Shown here piece by piece: positions 60,917-64,000 of a stretch of 64,000 nucleotides of DNA. Within the stretch, counting starts at the first letter, position 1; each line of letters begins with the position of its first letter. A program made the position numbers and the translations under genes. The stretch is from Euonymus europaeus. Its lineage: Eukaryota; Streptophyta; Magnoliopsida; Celastrales; Celastraceae. The DNA is taken from positions 17,797,001-17,861,000 of the forward strand of contig OY756966.1 of NCBI GenBank assembly GCA_963580455.1, read 5' to 3'. The notes below the pieces were generated by a model. It was not told the origin of the DNA and ran no database searches. It saw only the letters and a program-made list of their open reading frames with translations.

Positions 60917-63900
60917 TTGAGCAACTTCGGATGTGAAAGTTGCTCGGGATAGACTTTTTATTGTTCTTCTATGTCAAATTTTACGAGTATAAGCTTCAGA
61001 GATTATTTTGATGCCAAAACACCAACTTTCTATGACAAATTGACAAAACCGTTAGGAGCTCCTCCGTAGAGAGAGTTGAGCAACTTCGGACCATCAAAGT
61101 TGCTCGGGATAGACTTTCTATTGTTCTTCTATGTCAAATTTTATGAGTATAAGCTTCCTAGATTATTTCGATGCCAAAACACCAACTTTCTTTGACAAAT
61201 GGACAAAACCCTTAAAAGCTCCTCCATAGAGAGAGTTGAGCAACTTCGGATGTGAAAGTTGCTCGGGATAGACTTTTTATTGTTCTTCTATGTCAAATTT
61301 TACGAGTATAAGCTTCCTACATTATTTCGATGCCAAAACACCAACTTTCTATGACAAATGGACAAAACCGTTAAAAGCTCCTCCATAGAGAGAGTTGAGC
61401 AACTTCGGACTATCAAAGTTGATCGGGATAGACTTTTTATTGTTCTTTTATGTCAAATTTTACGAGTATAAGCTTTCTACATTATTTCGATTCCAAAACA
61501 CCAACTTTCTATGACAAATGGACAAAACCGTTAAAAGCTCCTCCATAGAGAGAGTTGAGCAACTTCGGACTATCTAAGTTGCTCGGGATAGACTTTTAAT
61601 TGTTCTTCTATGTCAAATTTTACGAGTATAAGCTTCCTACATTATTTCGATGCCAAAATACCAACTTTCTATGACAAATGGATAAAACCGTTAAAAGCTC
61701 CTCCATAGAGAGAGTTGAGCAACTTAGGACTATCAAAATAGCTCGGGATAGACTTTTTAGTGTTCTTCTATGTCAAATTTTACAAGTATAAGCTTCCTAC
61801 ATAATTTCGACGCCAAAACACCAACTTTCGATGACAAATGGACAAAACCGTTAAAAGCTCCTCCATAGAGAGAGTTGAGCAACATCGGACTATCAAAGTT
61901 GCTCGGGATAGACTTTTTATTGTTCTTCTATGTCAAATTTTACGAGTATAAGCTTCCTACATTATTTCGATGCCAAAACAACAACTTTCTATGACAAATG
62001 GACAAAACCGTTAAAAGCTCCTCCATAGAGAGAGTTGAGCAACTTCGGACTATCAAAGTTGCTCGGGATAGACTTTTTATTGTTCTTTTATGTCAAATTT
62101 TACGAGTATAAGCTTCCTACATTATTTCGATTCCAAAACACCAACTTTCTAAGACAAATGGACAAAACCGTTAAAAGCTCCTCGATAGAGAGAGTTGAGC
62201 AACCTCGGACCATCAAAGTTGCTCGGTGTAAAATTTCCATTGTTCTTATATGTCAAATTTTATGACTATAAGCTTCCTAGATTATTTCGATGCCAAAACA
62301 CCAACTTTCTTTGACAAATGGGCAAAGCCGTTAAAAGCTCCTCCATAGAGAGAGTTGAGCAACTTCGGACCATCAAAGTTGCTCGGGATAGACTTTCTAT
62401 TTTTCTTCTTTGTCAAATTTAGGAGTATAAGCTTCCTAGATTATTTCGATGCCAAAACAGCAACTTTCTTTGACAAATGGACAAAACCGTTAAAAGCTCC
62501 TCCATAGAGAGAGCTGAGCAACTTCGGACTGTGAAAGTTGCTCGGGATAGACTTTTAATTGTTCTTCTATGAAAAATTTTACGAGTATAAGCTTCCTACA
62601 TTATTTCGATGCCAAAACACCAACTTTCTATGACAAATGGACAAAACCATTAAAAGCTCCTCCATAGGGAGAGTTGAGCAACTTCGGACTTTTAAAGTTG
62701 CTCGGGATAGACTTTTAATTTTTCTTCTATGTCAACTTTTACGAGTATAAGCTTCATAGATTATTTCGAGTCCAAAACACCAACTTTCTATGACAAATAG
62801 ACAAAAATCTTAAAAGCTCCTCCATAGAGAAAGTTGAGCAACTTCTGACTATCAAAGTTGCTCGGGATAGACTTTTTATTGTTCTTTTATGTCAAATCTT
62901 ACGAGTATAAGCTTTCTACATTATTTCGAAGCCAAAACACCAACTTTCTATGACAAATGGACAAAACCGTTAAAAGCTCCTCCATAGAGAGACTTGAGCA
63001 ACTTCGGACTATTAAAGTTGCTCAGGATAGACTTTTTATTGTTCTTCTATTTCAAATTTTACGAGTATAAGCTTCCTACATTATTTCGATTCCAAAACAC
63101 CAACTTTCTATGACAGATGGACAAAACCGCTAAAAGCTCCTCCATAGAGAGAGTTGAGCAACTTCGGACTATCAAAGTTGCTCGGGATAGACTTTTAATT
63201 GTTCTTCTATGTCAAATTTTACGAGTATAAGCTTCCTACATTATTTCGATGCCAAAATACCAACTTTCTATGACAAATGGACAAAACCGTTAAAAGCTCC
63301 TCCATAGAGAGAGTTGAGCAACTTAGGACTATCAAAATTGCTCGGGATAGACTTTTTATTGTTCTTCTATGTCAAATTTTACAAGTATAAGCTTCCTACA
63401 TTATTTCGATGCCAAAACACCAACTTTCGATGACAAATGGACAAAACCGTTAAAAGCTCCTCCATAGAGAGAGTTGAGCAACTTCGGACTATCAAAATTG
63501 CCATATGTACATTTTTTATTGTTCTTCTATGTTACATTTTACGAGTATAAGCTTCCTACATTATTTTGATGCCAAAACAATAACTTTCTATGAAAAATGG
63601 ACAAAACCGTTAAAAGCTCCTCCATAGAGAGAGTTGAGCAACTTCGGACTATCAAAGTTGCTCGGGATAGACTTTTTATTGTTCTTCTATGTCAAATTTT
63701 ACGAGTATAAGCTTCAGAGATTATTTTGATGCCAAAACACCAACTTTCTATGACAAATTGACAAAACCGTTAAGAGCTCCTCCGTAGAGAGAGTTGAGCA
63801 ACTTCGAACCATCAAAGTTGCTCGGGATAGACTTTCTATTGTTCTTCTATATCAAATTTTATGAGTATAAGCTTCCTAGATTATTTCGATGCCAAAACGA

Positions 63901-63953
63901 CAACTTTCTTTGACAAATGGACAAAACCGTTAAAAGCTCCTCCATAGAGAGAT
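60917..63953 (+). repeat. 19-monomer higher-order repeat of the right zone, copy 2 (3037 bp)
   Basis: Tandem copy of 57880-60916 with few substitutions, for example GTTGATCGGG near 61426, AAAATAGCTCGGG near 61737 and GTAAAATTTCC in its S type. A third copy begins at 63954. Confidence 0.92.
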
Positions 63954-64000
63954 TTGAGCAACTTCGGATGTGAAAGTTGCTCGGGATAGACTTTTTATTG
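63954..64000 (+). repeat. Start of a third 19-monomer copy, cut by the window end
   Basis: TTGAGCAACTTCGGATGTG again follows GAGAGAT, as at 57880 and 60917. The satellite clearly continues beyond the window. Confidence 0.85.

Noticed and set aside
1..64000. Inverted monomers or strand switches
   Set aside because: I looked for reverse-complement landmarks such as GGAAGCTTATACTCG on the plus strand and saw none. All monomers read in one direction.

Overview
The window is almost entirely one tandem satellite DNA family, with a basic monomer of 160 bp. About 390 head-to-tail monomers, all in the same orientation, fill 1-18450 and 19513-64000. The only other sequence is a 1062-bp insertion at 18451-19512. 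It has the structure of a solo LTR from a plant Ty3/Gypsy-type retrotransposon: TG...CA ends, a 5-bp target duplication ATTAT, a TATA box, and no internal domain or second LTR. I found no protein-coding gene, tRNA, rRNA or CRISPR array. Open frames of 60-92 codons recur only because the monomer repeats, and none can be long because 160 is not a multiple of 3. The monomer length, the AT-rich composition, the CpG decay and the solo LTR point to a plant nuclear genome, probably a eudicot, in a centromeric or other heterochromatic satellite block. I cannot name the species. A centromeric role is inference only.

Layout. (1) 1-18450: 160-bp monomers in higher-order repeats (HORs). There is a 16-monomer unit (1-2533 and 3334-5888) split by a 5-monomer block, then a perfectly phased 19-monomer, 3040-bp tandem duplication (7486-10525 and 10526-13565) with a nested 9-monomer repeat, then a 7-monomer repeat and a partial third copy of the 19-mer. 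(2) 18451-19512: solo LTR, splitting one monomer. (3) 19513-24064: an 8-monomer, 1280-bp HOR. (4) 24065-37303: a 27-monomer, 4.3-kb HOR in two full copies plus a broken third. Two divergent monomer types become frequent here: a 159-bp type, called R, and a TGTACA-bearing type, called S. (5) 37304-47186: a 13-monomer, 2072-bp HOR in two copies, then an 18-monomer, 2870-bp unit whose second copy has lost single monomers at two hybrid junctions. (6) 47187-64000: a 13-mer, a 10-mer of 1597 bp, irregular 17-mers, and a 19-mer of 3037 bp present in two full copies that runs off the window.

The pieces act together as a record of satellite evolution. Segmental tandem duplications of 7 to 27 monomers are layered on one another, and all stay in the 160-bp register, which is what unequal crossing-over between misaligned monomers would give. 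The most informative observations are the nested HOR hierarchy, the hybrid monomers at duplication and deletion junctions, the exact-phase LTR insertion, the perfect 9-bp dyad in common monomers, and changes at CpG sites consistent with methylation-driven decay. HOR boundaries and identities were read by eye and should be taken as good to about one monomer unless an exact offset is stated.
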